From positions 3,771-33,934 of the forward strand of contig PMOP01000454.1 in assembly GCA_003161495.1 (NCBI GenBank): a stretch of DNA of 30,164 nt, read 5' to 3'. Source of the DNA: Acidobacteriota bacterium. Its GTDB lineage: Bacteria > Acidobacteriota > Terriglobia > Acidiferrales > UBA7541. Positions 8,232-14,699 of this stretch are shown here, in pieces. The notes under the pieces were generated by a model that saw nothing but the letters and a program-made list of their open reading frames with translations, was not told the origin of the DNA and searched no databases. Positions within the stretch are counted from its first letter, which is position 1. Each line of letters begins with the position of its first letter. The position numbers and the translations under genes were made by a program.

Positions 8232-9167
8232 TTATCGATCCAGTTGTTGAAAGGTTTGGGAAGGCCCATCTTCATCTTCAGGCGATGTCAACGGCGGTAG
8301 CTCTTCCTCAATCATTCGGCGGAGATAAAGCCCGTACTGATTTTTCTCCATCGTGGCGGCGATTCGTAAAACCGCATCCGCTTTGATGTAACCCATGCGG
8401 AACGCCACTTCTTCCGGACAAGCCACCTTGAGTCCCTGCCGCTCTTCGATTGTTTGCACAAATGTCGCGGCCTGCAGGAGAGATGTGTGAGTTCCTGTGT
8501 CGAGCCAGGCGATCCCGCGACCGAAGATTTCGACGTGTAGTTCACCCCGTTCGAGATATTTCATATTCAAATCTGTTATCTCGAGTTCGCCGCGCGCGGA
8601 AGGTTCGAGCGAAGCGGCTATATCCACAACCTTATTATCGTAGAAATAGATTCCGGTGACAGCATACTGGGAACGAGGCTGGGCGGGTTTCTCCTCCAAG
8701 GCAATAGCGCGGCCGTCGGGCCCAAACTCAACGACTCCGTAACGTTCAGGATCGCCTACACGGTAGGCAAATACGGTAGCGCCACTTTTGCGATCGACGG
8801 CGCGGCGCAAGTATCCCTGCATCCCGTTGCCGTAGAAAATATTGTCTCCCAAGACTAAAGCGGTGCGGTCCTTTCCAATAAATTCCCGACCAATGATAAA
8901 CGCCTGCGCGAGTCCTCCCGGATGAGGCTGTATCGCGTAGGAAATACGGATCCCCAGTTGGCTTCCGTCGCCCAAAAGACGCTGGAAATTGGCTTGATCT
9001 TCTGGAGTTGTAATCACAAGGATATCCTTGATTCCCGCCAGCATCAGCGTTGTCATTGGATAGTAAATCAACGGTTTATCATAGACGGGGATGAGCTGCT
9101 TGCTCAAAACCAAGGTCAATGGATAAAGCCGCGTTCCCTTTCCGCCGGCTAAAATAATTCCCTTCAT
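8232..9167 (-). CDS. rmlA: Glucose-1-phosphate thymidylyltransferase
   Basis: The enzyme joins glucose-1-phosphate and dTTP to give dTDP-glucose, the first step toward dTDP-rhamnose and related sugars. The nucleotide-binding signature [14 protein letters not shown] (residues 5-18) is intact, followed by [16 protein letters not shown] and the metal-site region [10 protein letters not shown]. At 311 residues it is slightly longer than the usual ~290 because of an acidic C-terminal tail. The ATG at 9167 has AGAGGAG upstream. It converges with the luxR-type gene (75 nt between stops). The partner rmlB lies on the opposite strand about 2.7 kb away, separated by the insertion element; rmlC and rmlD are not in the window. 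Confidence 0.95.
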   Translation of the reverse strand: MKGIILAGGKGTRLYPLTLVLSKQLIPVYDKPLIYYPMTTLMLAGIKDILVITTPEDQANFQRLLGDGSQLGIRISYAIQPHPGGLAQAFIIGREFIGKDRTALVLGDNIFYGNGMQGYLRRAVDRKSGATVFAYRVGDPERYGVVEFGPDGRAIALEEKPAQPRSQYAVTGIYFYDNKVVDIAASLEPSARGELEITDLNMKYLERGELHVEIFGRGIAWLDTGTHTSLLQAATFVQTIEERQGLKVACPEEVAFRMGYIKADAVLRIAATMEKNQYGLYLRRMIEEELPPLTSPEDEDGPSQTFQQLDR

Positions 9168-9268
9168 GATCCGCTCTCCTCTGTCTGCATCGATCGGGGC
9201 GCACTTCTCCAGGAAACACTGAACTATATAGCATGCGGCGGTTCACGGAAGAAAGGTAAACCTGTCCA

Positions 9269-9420
9269 GTGACTTCTCTGTCGGGTTTAACCCGACAGCT
9301 TCTCAAGCAACGCATGCGCTAACCGCCGCCACGTTATCGCTCGAAGGGCTTATCCGAGCCCTTTGGAGAATTACTTGAGCACTTACGACATCACGAGGAG
9401 CAATCAGACCGCACTCGACG
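9269..9420 (-). ncRNA. Predicted omega RNA (TnpB guide RNA), approximate
   Basis: In characterised TnpB systems the guide RNA is processed from the 3' part of the tnpB transcript and runs through the right-end hairpin into flanking DNA, which supplies the guide. Here the right-end hairpin stands 4 nt after the tnpB stop, so the scaffold would cover the last tnpB codons and 9278-9298. The guide would begin just beyond the element, at about position 9268 reading leftward. The coordinates are an inference from the family, not a direct observation of an RNA. Confidence 0.4.
9278..9298. repeat. Right-end hairpin of the insertion element
   Basis: A perfect inverted repeat with 10-bp arms around a single central base (left arm CTGTCGGGTT, right arm AACCCGACAG) begins 4 nt after the tnpB stop. 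Its position and its shared CTG...CAGAG frame with the left-end hairpin fit the TnpA-recognised hairpin of IS200/IS605 elements. It could also stop transcription from tnpB. Confidence 0.7.
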
Positions 9421-10421
9421 CAGACATGCTCTCTATCGGAGAGCGACTTCCGCACCGTGGCTCCGCAGATGCAGGTCTGCGATGTGCCAGCGGGATTCAC
9501 AGCAATCAGTTGCCTACCAGCGTTTTCAGCTTTGTAGGAAATTTTTGCGATGAACGAAGACCAGCCAGCGTCCTGCACAGACTTGGACAACATTCCAGCG
9601 GCGAGCCCTTTGACGTTCAGGTCTTCGACAACAATCATGCCGAAGTCTCGAACGAGACGGAAAGACTGCCGATGTTGATACTCATTACGCAAGCGAAATA
9701 TACGAGCGTGAATTTTTTGTAGCAGAGTAATTGCCTTGCGGCGGCGCGAACCCTTCTTGCGACGGGCGACACGACGTTGAGCGCGCCGAAGTTTGGCTTG
9801 GGCCTTGCGATACCATCGGGGATTCGGAATCGTTTCTCCATTGGACAAGGTGGCGAACGAGTCGAGCCCTACGTCGATGCCGATTGCGTTGTTGAGAATT
9901 GGGAGCGGCTGGGCTTCACATTCGACCGAGAAGCAGGCGTACCATTTGGCGCACTCGCGCTTCACCGTTACCGTCTTAATCTTGCCCGCGACAGGTCGGT
10001 GCAACTTGACTTCGACTTCTCCGACACCTTGAACTCGCAGGATGTTTCCCGTGAGTTTGACGCCGTCGCCGTAACTCGGAAAAGTGACGCTGTCGAAACG
10101 GTGGCGAGACTTGAACCGGGGGAAGCCTGCTTTCTGATGCCGCTTCATCCGAAGGAAAAAGGCTTTGTACGTTTTGTCCACGCGACGAAGAATGTCTTGG
10201 CAGCAAGAGAAATTCGCCAATGCAAGGTCGCCAGCGGCTCGAATCTCTTTCAGTTGATTGGCTTGGTCGTAGTAGTTCAGCGACTTTTTGTTGCTGCGAT
10301 AGGCTTCACGGCGCTCTTGCAGCGCGGCATTGTAGAGACGGCATGCTTCGCTCAGTTGCCCGTCGAGCGCTTCCGACTGGAGGCGTGTCGTGAATAGCCG
10401 ATACTTAAATGTTTTGCGCAC
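9303..10421 (-). CDS. tnpB: TnpB, RNA-guided nuclease of the IS200/IS605 element
   Basis: The protein has 372 residues, close to the usual length. The N-terminal helix-turn-helix region begins FKYRLFTTRLQSEALDGQL. The RuvC-like catalytic residues are in place: D183 (AIGIDVGLDSFATL), E266 (IVVEDLNVKGL) and D344 (PRDVVSAQVIL). A zinc-ribbon lies between the last two, with C317/C319 (a CxC pair instead of the usual CxxC) and C334/C337. TnpB proteins cut DNA next to a short target-adjacent motif under guidance of an RNA from the element end. I chose the GTG at 10421 because the family N-terminus starts there; the frame stays open further upstream only because it runs inside tnpA. It overlaps tnpA by 17 nt, so translation is probably coupled. 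Confidence 0.93.
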   Translation of the reverse strand: MRKTFKYRLFTTRLQSEALDGQLSEACRLYNAALQERREAYRSNKKSLNYYDQANQLKEIRAAGDLALANFSCCQDILRRVDKTYKAFFLRMKRHQKAGFPRFKSRHRFDSVTFPSYGDGVKLTGNILRVQGVGEVEVKLHRPVAGKIKTVTVKRECAKWYACFSVECEAQPLPILNNAIGIDVGLDSFATLSNGETIPNPRWYRKAQAKLRRAQRRVARRKKGSRRRKAITLLQKIHARIFRLRNEYQHRQSFRLVRDFGMIVVEDLNVKGLAAGMLSKSVQDAGWSSFIAKISYKAENAGRQLIAVNPAGTSQTCICGATVRKSLSDREHVCVECGLIAPRDVVSAQVILQRARISPSSDNVAAVSACVA

Positions 10422-10818
10422 GAGTCTTTTGGTTGGCGATGTATCGCCGTACGGTCGATTCAGAGACGGTGCCAATGCTGCCGACGTAGTAACTGCGACT
10501 CCAGAGCGCAGGCATGCGAGATTTGAGCGGCGGAAATTCTTCCCGGAGTTCGTGAGACGTGAATGCCTTGAGCTGAGCCGCAAGGTGTGCGGGAGCCAGT
10601 CGGGGGTCGGACTCGACAAACATGTGCACGTGGTCGGGCATAATTTCCAGCGCGTGAATCTCGGCGTCAAGTTCCTTAGCTTTCTGATAAAGCAACTGTC
10701 GCAACCGTTTCTCCACAGGTCCGACGAGCACCTGCAGCCGATACTTGTGACACCAGACCAAGTGATATTTGAGCGAGTAAACCGCTCCAGCGCTGACGCG
10801 ATAGCGCGTATCAATCAC
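10405..10818 (-). CDS. tnpA: TnpA, Y1 HUH transposase of the IS200/IS605 element
   Basis: The protein has 137 residues, the normal size for this single-domain family. The HUH metal motif is H63-V-H65 in EIMPDHVHMFVE. The nucleophilic tyrosine of the C-terminal helix is Y126 in VRRYIANQ. The N-terminal strand YSLKYHLVWCHKYR is also typical. The enzyme cuts and joins single-stranded DNA at the element ends, recognising end hairpins, and inserts 3' of a short target motif. It starts with GTG at 10818. It appears complete, so the element may still be mobile. Confidence 0.95.
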   Translation of the reverse strand: MIDTRYRVSAGAVYSLKYHLVWCHKYRLQVLVGPVEKRLRQLLYQKAKELDAEIHALEIMPDHVHMFVESDPRLAPAHLAAQLKAFTSHELREEFPPLKSRMPALWSRSYYVGSIGTVSESTVRRYIANQKTRAQNI

Positions 10819-10879
10819 GTAACCAGTCTTGGGTTAAAGTTAATTATATGCAAGCAACTTAACGGGAGGCCGCATTCCT

Positions 10880-10899
10880 CTGCCCGCTAAAGCGAGCAG
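10880..10899. repeat. Left-end hairpin of the insertion element
   Basis: The sequence CTGCCCGCT-AA-AGCGAGCAG forms a 9-bp stem with one mismatch, about 60 nt upstream of the tnpA start. In element orientation it ends CAGAGGAA, similar to the right-end hairpin. This is the arrangement expected for TnpA binding. Confidence 0.6.
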
Positions 10900-10924
10900 T
10901 TCCCTGCGGTTTTCATCTATGGAT

Positions 10925-10929
10925 ATCAA
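10925..10929 (-). other. Probable TTGAT target motif at the element's left junction
   Basis: In element orientation TTGAT stands about 25 nt outside the left-end hairpin. TTGAT is the target and TnpB-adjacent motif of ISDra2. Another TTGAT at 10970-10974 lies too far from the hairpin but cannot be fully excluded. Confidence 0.45.
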
Positions 10930-11027
10930 ACGCGAGTGTCAAAACGCAGTTCCTGAGAAAAACATCTGCATCAATTCACTCGTAGTGATTCAAATGCACG
11001 GCAAATTGAGAATGGAGACAAGGAGGC

Positions 11028-11045
11028 CGGGGTGTTCTTCCCCCA
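11028..11045. promoter_or_regulatory. Upstream activator dyad 1 (GGGG-N8-CCCC)
   Basis: CGGGG-TGTTCTTC-CCCCA. It shares its exact spacing with two further dyads (11050-11067 and 11130-11147). Its centre lies 22 bp from dyad 2, about two helical turns, and about 208 bp upstream of the predicted sigma-54 start, a usual place for enhancer-binding-protein sites. Confidence 0.6.
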
Positions 11046-11049
11046 CCGC

Positions 11050-11067
11050 CGGGGAATATTCACCCCG
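11050..11067. promoter_or_regulatory. Upstream activator dyad 2 (GGGG-N8-CCCC)
   Basis: CGGGG-AATATTCA-CCCCG, extended by GC/CC on the flanks. Same spacing as dyads 1 and 3; the centre is about 186 bp upstream of the predicted transcription start. Confidence 0.6.
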
Positions 11068-11129
11068 CCACCATAAATGACTTCAACGTTAGGCAGCAAT
11101 TGAATTATTTGGACGGCGACCACAATGGG

Positions 11130-11147
11130 CGGGGTGTAATGACCCCG
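11130..11147. promoter_or_regulatory. Upstream activator dyad 3 (GGGG-N8-CCCC)
   Basis: CGGGG-TGTAATGA-CCCCG. Its centre is about 106 bp upstream of the predicted transcription start and 80 bp from dyad 2. It is the most symmetric of the three, with T and A flanking the spacer. Confidence 0.6.
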
Positions 11148-11217
11148 ACTCGTTCAGAGAACAAGACGATCTCTCCGGTTAACCCCTTAGTTCCTGTACA
11201 AAAACACTGTAGAACTT

Positions 11218-11233
11218 TGGCCAGCCAATTGCT
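11218..11233 (+). promoter_or_regulatory. Sigma-54 (RpoN) promoter
   Basis: TGGCCAGCCAATTGCT fits the sigma-54 consensus (TGGCACG-N4-TTGCW) at 10 of 12 fixed positions and has the required GG-N10-GC spacing (GG 11219-11220, GC 11231-11232). Transcription would begin near 11244. Three matching dyads stand upstream at enhancer distance. No activator gene of the NtrC class is in the window. Confidence 0.7.
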
Positions 11234-11260
11234 TTGGGCAAGTCAGTACTCGGAGACACC

Positions 11261-11590
11261 TTGAGAAAAACAGGAACACGGCCGGAAGGCGCGGTGGAAA
11301 AGGAGATCCTGCGCTATTTCCTGCGTAATCCAAGCGGGGCGGATACGCTGGAAGGCATCGCGCACTGGCGCCTGTTCGACGAGGGATTGTACAGGAGCAT
11401 CGAAGAAACCAATCGCGCCGTTAATGCGCTGGTTTCGCAAGGGTTCCTGATTAAAGATCCTTCTCTCATGTTTACAGGGTGTGTATTCAGGCTGGACTTG
11501 AATAAGAAAAATCAGGCCGAGCAGTTTTTGAAGCGAAGCAAGAGGGCCAGCGTTCGTGCCGGCCAATTGGGCGAGTCGGAAATTGGTTGA
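11261..11590 (+). CDS. Small winged-helix-like protein, function unknown
   Basis: The protein has about 109 residues. The middle (EKEILRYFLRNPSGADTLEG, then RSIEETNRAVNALVSQGFLI) looks like a winged-helix fold: helices, a turn, and a strand after a GFLI segment. It has no signal peptide or membrane segment. The first open codon is TTG at 11234, but it lies upstream of the predicted sigma-54 transcription start (about 11244). I prefer TTG at 11261, which has GGAG five bases before it. It is the first gene after the sigma-54 promoter and the enhancer-like dyads, so it may be a regulator or adaptor for the EPS operon. The DNA-binding role is an inference from the fold pattern; the family was not recognised. 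Confidence 0.65.
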   Translation: MRKTGTRPEGAVEKEILRYFLRNPSGADTLEGIAHWRLFDEGLYRSIEETNRAVNALVSQGFLIKDPSLMFTGCVFRLDLNKKNQAEQFLKRSKRASVRAGQLGESEIG

Positions 11591-11919
11591 CACTTTCCGG
11601 GCCGATGTAGCGGCTCTGAACGAGTGAGACTCGATCCAGGCTAGAACGAAGCACGGCGCCCTCGTCGGCTTGAACAGGCTGGTCTCCGTCGATCACCTTT
11701 GAAAAAAACGCGTCCCGCAGAATTTACAGGGAATTCAGGGCCAGACAATAAGTCGGGCGGCGGTAAGTGTTTATTTGTTAATGCTTTGGTTAATATTCCA
11801 CTCACATTGTAAGTGAGAGGGCGGAGCGCTATCCGGAGTATCTCAACGAGCTGAAATCGCCAGAGCATCCCGCGACCAGGTTTTCGATAGCAGGATAAAA
11901 TTGGCAAACCACAACTAAC
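11591..11919. other. Intergenic region before rmlB
   Basis: No gene is seen in these 329 nt. A dyad CTCAC-ATTGTAA-GTGAG lies at 11801-11817, in an AT-richer stretch that could hold a promoter for rmlB (TTGTTA and TAATAT elements are present, but their spacing is too short for a standard sigma-70 site). No terminator hairpin with a T-run was found, so transcription from the sigma-54 promoter may continue into rmlB. Confidence 0.35.
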
Positions 11920-12939
11920 ATGATTAAAGTTCTTATCACAGGCGGCGCGGGTTTCATTGGATCGAATTTTGTTCGCTACATGCTGGAGCGGCACTCTGAT
12001 TATCAGATTGTCGTTCTGGACAAGCTCACCTACGCAGGCAACTTGCTTAACCTGAAAGATCTGTTGAACGAACCGCGTCTCACGGTTGTCCGGCTCGACC
12101 TATGCGATCCGGGCGTAGCCGAAGTAGTCAGCGGCTGCGAATTCGTGGTGCACCTCGCCGCCGAAAGCCATGTGGACCGCAGCATTCACGATGCCGCAGT
12201 TTTCGTGCGGACCAACGTAGAAGGCACACTGCAACTGGTGGAATGTTGCCGGCGAGCAAACGTAAAGCGTTACGTGCAGGTGAGCACAGACGAAGTGTAC
12301 GGCAGCCTCGGTCCAAGAGGAAAATTTACTGAAACCTCGCCGATCGACCCGAGCAGCCCCTATTCCGCCAGCAAGGCGGCCGCCGACATGCTCGTGCAGT
12401 CTTACTTCAGAACGCATCGCTTTCCGGCAATGATCACTCGATGCAGCAATAATTACGGTCCGTACCAGTTTCCGGAAAAATTCATCCCGCTGATGATCTC
12501 GCAGGCGCTCGCGAATCAAAATTTGCCGGTCTACGGCGATGGACAAAATGTGCGCAACTGGATTCACGTTACGGATCACTGCGTGGCTCTGGATTTGATC
12601 CTGCACCGGGGGCGCGAAGGCCAGGTCTATAACATCGGCGGCCCCTCCGAGTGCGCGAATCTCACGCTGGCGCGCCGCATTCTGGAGCTCACTAACCGGC
12701 CTAAGAGTCTCATCAAATTTGTCACCGACCGGCCCGGTCACGACCGCAGGTATGCAATTAACTACGGCAAACTGAAAAAGGAAATGGGTTGGGAGCCGGC
12801 GATTGAATTTGAGCAAGGGCTCGCACAAACCATTGAGTGGTACGAGGGCAATACGGTGTGGCTCGAAACCACCAAGAACGGCGAATACCGCGAATATTTC
12901 AAGAAGTATTATCTCCACACGGCGGCTGAGCGCGCGTAG
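11920..12939 (+). CDS. rmlB: dTDP-glucose 4,6-dehydratase
   Basis: The enzyme turns dTDP-glucose into dTDP-4-keto-6-deoxyglucose using bound NAD, the step after RmlA. It has 339 residues, as usual. The NAD site GGAGFIGSN begins at residue 8. The catalytic set is complete: T123-D124-E125 (STDEVYGS) and Y148xxxK152 (YSASK). The substrate region RCSNNYGPYQFPEKFIPLMI is intact. The ATG at 11920 lacks a strong ribosome site (an AGGA lies about 22 nt upstream). It stands at the head of the EPS genes and pairs functionally with rmlA on the other side of the insertion element. Confidence 0.96.
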   Translation: MIKVLITGGAGFIGSNFVRYMLERHSDYQIVVLDKLTYAGNLLNLKDLLNEPRLTVVRLDLCDPGVAEVVSGCEFVVHLAAESHVDRSIHDAAVFVRTNVEGTLQLVECCRRANVKRYVQVSTDEVYGSLGPRGKFTETSPIDPSSPYSASKAAADMLVQSYFRTHRFPAMITRCSNNYGPYQFPEKFIPLMISQALANQNLPVYGDGQNVRNWIHVTDHCVALDLILHRGREGQVYNIGGPSECANLTLARRILELTNRPKSLIKFVTDRPGHDRRYAINYGKLKKEMGWEPAIEFEQGLAQTIEWYEGNTVWLETTKNGEYREYFKKYYLHTAAERA

Positions 12940-13079
12940 GTGCCGAGGCCCGCAACATATGATTGTTCCAGCCCGAAATCAATTCCACATTCCTTCGCGA
13001 GAGTGGTTGCACACGCAAGCCGGTGTCTAATTTGCTGGTCTGCTTTGCCGGTCCTGGAGCAAAGCATGGAGGCTAACGT

Positions 13080-14660
13080 ATGACAAATCTAAACAATATT
13101 TACTTTCGGGATCCACGATTCCTCTTGATGTATTCCGCGCTGCAGTTTGCGCCGGACGAAATGGCCAAGCCGGATGGATCGCTAAGCCTTCCCTATGTCG
13201 CGGGAGCATTGCGCCGCGCCAAGTATGACGTCAAAATCCTGGACGTGTCGGTGGGCGATGAAAACGATCGCCTGGAGGACACGTTCTACAAGACCGTCTA
13301 TTTGCCGAGCGGCCTCATCCGCTGCGGCCTGCCGATGGATCGGATGGCCGGCAAAATCGCGGACTTTGACGTGATTGGCGTCTCGTCGATTTTCACGACT
13401 CAGACCAGCATGGTTCTAGAGCTGACGCGGTACGTGAAGAATTTTTTCCCGGGAAAACTGGTCGTCGCCGGCGGCGTGAACGCCAGAAATTTGCGCAGCA
13501 GATTTTTCGATAACGGAGTGGATATCATCCTCTTATCCGAGGCAGAAAACACCATTGTTGAAATTGCCGAGGCGGTTCGAGGAAAAAGAGATCTGACCAG
13601 CGTTCCAGGCATCGCTTTCCGTAATGAGCAAGGGCTAGAAATCGTGAATCCCAGGGGCCCGGTTCCAAACGATCTGGACGAACTGCCCTTCCCGGCCTGG
13701 GATCTTTTGCCTCTTCAGAAATATTGGGATATTTCGCGCCCGCACGGCGGCGATTTCCCGTCGGGCCAAAGAATTCAATATGCTTCTCTTCAAACTTCAC
13801 GGGGTTGTCCTTTCCGCTGCCTTTATTGCCATATTTCGAAGGAAACCGACGGGAGCGCGTTCGGCGATCTAGGAGCGTTGCGCGTGAAATCGATCGACCG
13901 GGTTCTTCAGGAACTTCAAACCATGAAGGATCTGGGCGTGCAGTACGTTTTCTTTGAGGATGACAGCCTGTTTGCCAAGAAAAAGAGAGCCTACGAGATG
14001 TTTCGCGCCGTCTCCAAAATGGGGCTGGACCTCTCCGATGTCAACGGGATCAACATTTGTCACCTGCAGAAAAACTTTGGCGGCGAGTTGGACATCGACC
14101 ATGAATTTTTGGAAGTGCTGGCCGAAGCAGGATTTCACGCACTGCAACTGCCGTTCGAGTCGGCGAGCGCCCGGCTGCTTTCCAAATATTCCACGTCCAA
14201 ATGGAGCATCGAGAAGACGGACACGAAAGCGCTCATTCGCGCCTGCGAGAAAGTGGGTATCAGTACCGCGGGCAACTACATGATCGGCTATCCGGACGAG
14301 ACCCTGGCTGAAATGCACTCCACTATTTTGATGGCCAAAGAGCACGTCAGGCAGGGATTGAAGTACGCTAACTTTTTTGCGGTGGTTCCCTTCCCCGGAA
14401 CGATGCTCTACGACATGGTGGTCCAGAACGGCCAGTTGGACCCCAACTTCGATACCGATCAAATGAAGTGGACGAGGTCGCTATTGAAAAACATCGCGGT
14501 CCCTGCCGAGACGCTGGAGCATTTGCGACAGCTCGCCTGGTTGACGGTGAACCGGCCTGAATATGTGGATTACAAAATCAAGATGCGCGTGAAGGATCCA
14601 ACGGTGAGTATGCCTCCTCGCGCCGCCGCAGTGGCTGCAACGCAAATGACGATCCTTTAA
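13080..14660 (+). CDS. B12-binding-domain radical SAM protein
   Basis: The protein has 526 residues. The first ~190 form a Rossmann-like B12-binding-type domain (IGVSSIFTTQTSMVLELTRY, then VVAGGVNARN). A radical SAM domain follows, with the CxxxCxxC cluster C243, C247, C250 in TSRGCPFRCLYCH. A C-terminal portion of about 200 residues completes the family plan. Such enzymes use a 4Fe-4S cluster and S-adenosylmethionine, often with cobalamin, for methylations or rearrangements at unreactive carbons. In this cluster the substrate may be a sugar nucleotide, lipid or polymer; nothing in the sequence fixes it. The ATG at 13080 has GGAGG 7 nt upstream. Family certain, reaction unknown. Confidence 0.88.
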   Translation: MTNLNNIYFRDPRFLLMYSALQFAPDEMAKPDGSLSLPYVAGALRRAKYDVKILDVSVGDENDRLEDTFYKTVYLPSGLIRCGLPMDRMAGKIADFDVIGVSSIFTTQTSMVLELTRYVKNFFPGKLVVAGGVNARNLRSRFFDNGVDIILLSEAENTIVEIAEAVRGKRDLTSVPGIAFRNEQGLEIVNPRGPVPNDLDELPFPAWDLLPLQKYWDISRPHGGDFPSGQRIQYASLQTSRGCPFRCLYCHISKETDGSAFGDLGALRVKSIDRVLQELQTMKDLGVQYVFFEDDSLFAKKKRAYEMFRAVSKMGLDLSDVNGINICHLQKNFGGELDIDHEFLEVLAEAGFHALQLPFESASARLLSKYSTSKWSIEKTDTKALIRACEKVGISTAGNYMIGYPDETLAEMHSTILMAKEHVRQGLKYANFFAVVPFPGTMLYDMVVQNGQLDPNFDTDQMKWTRSLLKNIAVPAETLEHLRQLAWLTVNRPEYVDYKIKMRVKDPTVSMPPRAAAVAATQMTIL

Positions 14661-14699
14661 TTATCCAACTCTCGACACCAGCTCAAGACATTTCGTATC

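Larger units (their letters stand above)
9269..10924 (-). mobile_element. IS200/IS605-family insertion element (tnpA + tnpB), intact
   Basis: The element carries a Y1 transposase gene and a tnpB gene, both complete and overlapping by 17 nt. There is a hairpin at each end: 10880-10899 at the left end and 9278-9298 at the right end. Both hairpins start CTG and end CAGAG in element orientation. The boundaries are inferred: the left one from a TTGAT at 10925-10929, a known target motif of some family members, about 25 nt outside the left hairpin; the right one from GTCAC ending at 9269, about 9 nt outside the right hairpin. Family members move as single strands, make no target duplication and have no inverted terminal repeats, as seen here. 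The exact ends are uncertain by a few to tens of bases, and a second TTGAT lies at 10970-10974. Confidence 0.75.
10819..11217. other. Insertion-element left end and upstream regulatory region
   Basis: This gap holds no gene. Positions 10819-10924 are the left end of the insertion element. Beyond it lie a dyad at 10973-10990 (AATTCACT-CGT-AGTGATT, one base unpaired) and three CGGGG-N8-CCCC palindromes (11028-11045, 11050-11067, 11130-11147), listed separately, that precede a sigma-54-type promoter. Confidence 0.6.

Noticed and set aside
10422..10814. Upstream extension of the tnpB frame by 131 codons
   Set aside because: The extension is the out-of-frame reading of tnpA. The family N-terminus begins at the GTG at 10421, and tnpA in its own frame has all HUH motifs.
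11028..11147. The CGGGG-N8-CCCC repeats as a CRISPR array or REP cluster
   Set aside because: There are only three copies, with unequal distances (22 and 80 bp between centres), spacers differ inside the repeat itself, and a sigma-54 promoter follows. An operator reading fits better.
11641..11994. Minus-strand open frame of 117 codons in front of rmlB
   Set aside because: It runs into the rmlB start region in antisense, has no ribosome site and shows no recognisable sequence features.
12100..12918. Antisense frame of 272 codons in rmlB
   Set aside because: It is a mirror of the rmlB codon pattern; its protein shows no domain and rmlB is fully intact on the plus strand.
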